From: Acidobacteriota bacterium
GTDB lineage: Bacteria > Acidobacteriota > Blastocatellia > RBC074
Direction: 5' to 3'
DNA length: 7,396 bases
NCBI GenBank assembly: GCA_013140935.1
Contig: JABFSD010000077.1
Location: 1-7,396 of the forward strand
The notes under the pieces are model-generated. The model made no database searches. It was given only the letters and a program-made list of their open reading frames with translations, and had not been told where the DNA came from. Shown piece after piece: positions 4,878 to 7,396 of the stretch; the stretch's first letter is position 1; the number at the start of each line of letters is the position of its first letter. The position numbers and the translations under genes are program-made.

Positions 4878-7396
4878 TCAGCTTGCCAGAAAGCTGCCGA
4901 ACAGATCGTATTCGCGCGTTACGAACTGATTGGTCAGCGCGAGATAACGCAGTTGCGCTTGCGCCTGCATAAACACATTGTCAGTGCCGATCACACGGAA
5001 CGAAGTGAGATAACGCGTGAAGCTGGCGGCGGTATCAATGTTCTCAAGCATGCGGAAGTGCATCCGCGCCGTACCCAACTCCTTGCCCGTTGTCTGGTCA
5101 GTCAGGTGCGCATAAAGCGTCGTGAAATCGCGCATCACTTCGGCAATGCCGCTTGCGTCTTTTTGCAAATACTTGCGTCCGAACAGCAGGTGTTCGCGTC
5201 CGGTGTCGTCGTTAAAATAGAGCCGATAGAGCATCTCGGCTTCGCCCGTCGCCGGATTGACGCGCAGGTAATTGAAAAAGCTCTTGTTCGCTTTGATCTC
5301 AAAAACGCGCGCGCCGCGTCCCTGCCAATCGCCGAAATGCAGCTTGCCGCCGATTGACGCTTCGTGTTCGGGACTCGCGCAAAATTCGTTGATGTCGCGC
5401 GCCGTAATGGTCGCGGCAAAACTTACGCTCGTGCCGTCGTTCGGGCCTTTGGCGTCGAGTGTCAAATCGCCTAAGCGTCCCGCCGCTACGCTGTGGCTGG
5501 GGAAATAGCGACCATCCATCTCTTCGTCGAAGCTCAAGCTGATGCCCGATGGCAAACGGATTTCGAGCAGCGGACGTAGGAAACCCGATGGCGGCGTATC
5601 AGCCAACGAAGTGCGCCGCAAGACGTAATAGAAGCCGAATTGCGCCGAGCCATCTGCCGCCTTTTCGTTTTGCAGCAAGCCCAACGATTGCTCGCCGAAC
5701 AGGTTCCCCAACACCGGCGGCGTCGCGGTCAGGTACTTGCCCACCATTGTGTCGGCATCGAGCCGCTTTATCTCATCGTGGAAAGGCGTGAAATCGTTCA
5801 GCCGAAAATGATCCTGCCCGAAGACGGGTTCGGCCAAGCCTTCGAGCAAACCGAGAAATTGATAGTTTGCCTGCAACGTATCGTCGGGTTTGTGATCGAA
5901 TTTCAGATAAGCAATCGCTCCGGTTTGCGCGGCGTTCGAGACGGCGCGCATTTCCCATACGCCGTGCAACTGCGCTTTGGTCGGCGCGGTTGATTGCGCA
6001 TACAGCGTGCGATGGTCGGCGACGGTAATGTTGTCCAGGCCGTAAGTGCGCGTCATCGGAAACGTGAACAGGCGATGTCCGTTGGGGTAATCGCCCAGAT
6101 AAACGCGCCCGATCAGCAAGTCGTCGCTGACCTTTTTGAAGATGTCGTAAAAGCCGCGCCATTGCGGCTCGGTATAACGCAACAAAATATATTTGCCCGG
6201 TTCCAACGTGCCTTCGCGTTGGTTGAGCGTGATTTCTTCGACGCGATTGAGGGCGTTGATGCGCCCGTCGGAATCACTGGTGAGGCCCGTGACCTTGCCG
6301 TCTTTCAAGCTGAAGCGTTTGCGGAAGCCCGTATGAAACGCCGTCGAAAATTGATTGAGAATGTGTCCGCGCGGGAAGAAACCTTTCCATACGTGATCGT
6401 TGCGAATGGTGCGCGTCGTTGCGTCATAACTCGCCGTACCGCTGTTGACCATTTTGTCGGCTGGTTGCGTAGCGCCCGTGCGCGTGAACAAACGTTCGAG
6501 TTCGACCTCTTTATAAGTGACGACTTCCTGCGGATTAAGCCGCGCCATGCTCACAGCCGTCGCGGGCGCGGGATAGGCTTCGCCATTGAGCTTGCGCACC
6601 ATGCGGTCGGCAATGTGTTCGCTCAAGGCTGAAATCGTGAGGAAGGGATTGACGCCCAACGCCGTAGGAATCAGCGAACCGTCGGCGACGAATAAACCGT
6701 CATGCACTGCGCCGTCGCCTGCGAATACGCGGCCATAAGGATCAACCGCGCCGTGCAGATAATCTTCGCCGATGGGACATCCGCCCAAAGGATGCGCCGT
6801 AATCAAATTTCTATCGCGCGTGAATTGCCACAGCGGATTGGTCAGAAAGCTCGCGCCCAATGCACGCGCGTGACGATGGATTTCAGCGTTGATGAGATCG
6901 AAGAGGGGCTGGCGTCCGGCGTTGTCCCAATCAATTTCGAGGCGTTCCTGAAAGTCAGGGAAGCCGCGTTTCAAGCGCATCGAACCGCGCGCATCGTCGT
7001 GCCCCATAATCAAATAGAGCATCGTGTGATTGAGCGAGTTGTCATTGAACTGATAAGGATCAGGCAGCGCCACACGTTCGCGCCGCGCGCGTTCCTGCCG
7101 TTCATCGCCGCTGTCTGTGTCGAGCGCCAACCCCAACACCGAAGCCGCGTCAAAGGCGAAACGGGCACCGGCGACATAGGCCTTCGGAAACGAAAAATCT
7201 TCGACGAGGATGCGCTGACTGAGCGGCAGGTTCTTATCGTATTTCACCGCGCCGACGATGCTCGGCCCCGGCGCATTGCCGCGCGCCTTCCACGGATGCG
7301 CCGCGTCTTTGCCAAAGCCCATCGTGTTCAACTGATGATCGGCGTTATAAGCCAACGCGAAAAAGTCGCCGTTGCCTGAAAACTGCTGACCGACTT
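4878..7396 (-). CDS. Large GMC-family (cholesterol-oxidase-like) oxidoreductase, 5' end outside window
   Basis: The frame runs open to the right edge (first full codon at 7392-7394, counted as residue 1) and ends at TGA 4878-4880, giving 838 visible residues. SGNGD (6-10), the HPLGGC motif (201-206), GLFVADGSLIPTALGVNPF (233-251) and a final SALSEH helix identify the C-terminal half of a GMC oxidoreductase of the cholesterol oxidase branch. These FAD enzymes oxidise alcohols, using O2 or another acceptor. His201 and Asn249 match the active-site His and Asn of Streptomyces cholesterol oxidase. The FAD-binding Rossmann part is beyond the window. A ~570-residue extension follows. It has a segment with GKYILLRY and LLIGRVYLGDYP (to ~453), a similarly built segment (~476-593) with DTMVGKY, and a last domain (~610-838) with DINEF, YRLYF and TTLY blocks. 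The last resembles the C-terminal domain of some long bacterial GMC/cholesterol oxidases. The sterol link is inferred. A TTG at 7355 is not the true start, since homology continues upstream of it. Confidence 0.88.
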   Translation of the reverse strand, partial: VGQQFSGNGDFFALAYNADHQLNTMGFGKDAAHPWKARGNAPGPSIVGAVKYDKNLPLSQRILVEDFSFPKAYVAGARFAFDAASVLGLALDTDSGDERQERARRERVALPDPYQFNDNSLNHTMLYLIMGHDDARGSMRLKRGFPDFQERLEIDWDNAGRQPLFDLINAEIHRHARALGASFLTNPLWQFTRDRNLITAHPLGGCPIGEDYLHGAVDPYGRVFAGDGAVHDGLFVADGSLIPTALGVNPFLTISALSEHIADRMVRKLNGEAYPAPATAVSMARLNPQEVVTYKEVELERLFTRTGATQPADKMVNSGTASYDATTRTIRNDHVWKGFFPRGHILNQFSTAFHTGFRKRFSLKDGKVTGLTSDSDGRINALNRVEEITLNQREGTLEPGKYILLRYTEPQWRGFYDIFKKVSDDLLIGRVYLGDYPNGHRLFTFPMTRTYGLDNITVADHRTLYAQSTAPTKAQLHGVWEMRAVSNAAQTGAIAYLKFDHKPDDTLQANYQFLGLLEGLAEPVFGQDHFRLNDFTPFHDEIKRLDADTMVGKYLTATPPVLGNLFGEQSLGLLQNEKAADGSAQFGFYYVLRRTSLADTPPSGFLRPLLEIRLPSGISLSFDEEMDGRYFPSHSVAAGRLGDLTLDAKGPNDGTSVSFAATITARDINEFCASPEHEASIGGKLHFGDWQGRGARVFEIKANKSFFNYLRVNPATGEAEMLYRLYFNDDTGREHLLFGRKYLQKDASGIAEVMRDFTTLYAHLTDQTTGKELGTARMHFRMLENIDTAASFTRYLTSFRVIGTDNVFMQAQAQLRYLALTNQFVTREYDLFGSFLAS

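Noticed and set aside
7353..7355. TTG at 7355 as the start of the GMC gene
   Set aside because: The same frame stays open to the window edge and encodes the GMC-typical SGNGD motif just upstream. The family also needs an N-terminal FAD-binding domain, so the gene is truncated by the window.
5994..7379. Open frames of 212 and 225 codons on the plus strand opposite the GMC gene (5994-6632 and 6702-7379)
   Set aside because: Both overlap well-supported GMC coding sequence, are rich in Arg, Ala and Val as typical antisense shadows, and show no domain.
1..7396. CRISPR array, tRNA or rRNA genes, insertion sequence, riboswitch
   Set aside because: I saw no regularly spaced direct repeats, tRNA- or rRNA-like sequence or transposase gene, and no riboswitch core that I recognise in the three gaps.

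Overview
The window looks like a piece of an Acidobacteriota chromosome, perhaps of the Blastocatellia or a Solibacter relative. The main clue is the protein end at the left edge. It reads like the Solibacter-type C-terminal domain (TIGR03437), which is strongly expanded in this phylum. The base composition is moderate (mid-50s % GC by eye, not computed), and dispersed hairpin-type repeats sit in the gaps between genes. The placement is an inference; no rRNA or other phylogenetic marker is present.

Layout, left to right. (1) 1-212, plus strand: the last ~70 codons of a protein ending in a TIGR03437-like domain. (2) 201-285: a cluster of inverted repeats between two convergent genes, dominated by a perfect 39-bp palindrome. 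(3) 282-2999, minus strand: a complete 905-aa GH63/MGH1-like glycoside hydrolase ('glucosidase'). (4) 3000-3227: a gap with a 13-bp tandem duplication and possible repeat remnants. (5) 3228-4685, minus strand: a complete 485-aa metallophosphoesterase. Its metal-site motifs follow the purple-acid-phosphatase pattern, with two substitutions at usually invariant positions. (6) 4686-4877: a gap holding a perfect, spacer-free 106-bp palindrome with smaller palindromes nested in each arm. (7) 4878-7396, minus strand: the C-terminal 838 residues of a large cholesterol-oxidase-like GMC oxidoreductase, whose N-terminus lies beyond the right edge.

The three minus-strand genes run in the order GMC oxidoreductase, metallophosphoesterase, GH63 enzyme. 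The gaps between them are 192 and 228 bp, and one holds a very strong potential hairpin, so one tightly coupled operon is doubtful. The enzymes (FAD-dependent alcohol/sterol oxidation, phosphoester hydrolysis, alpha-glycoside hydrolysis) do not form a pathway I recognise. The most unusual features are the 106-bp palindrome, the long multi-module C-terminal extension of the GMC protein, and the altered metal-binding motifs of the phosphoesterase. I see no convincing new multi-gene system.
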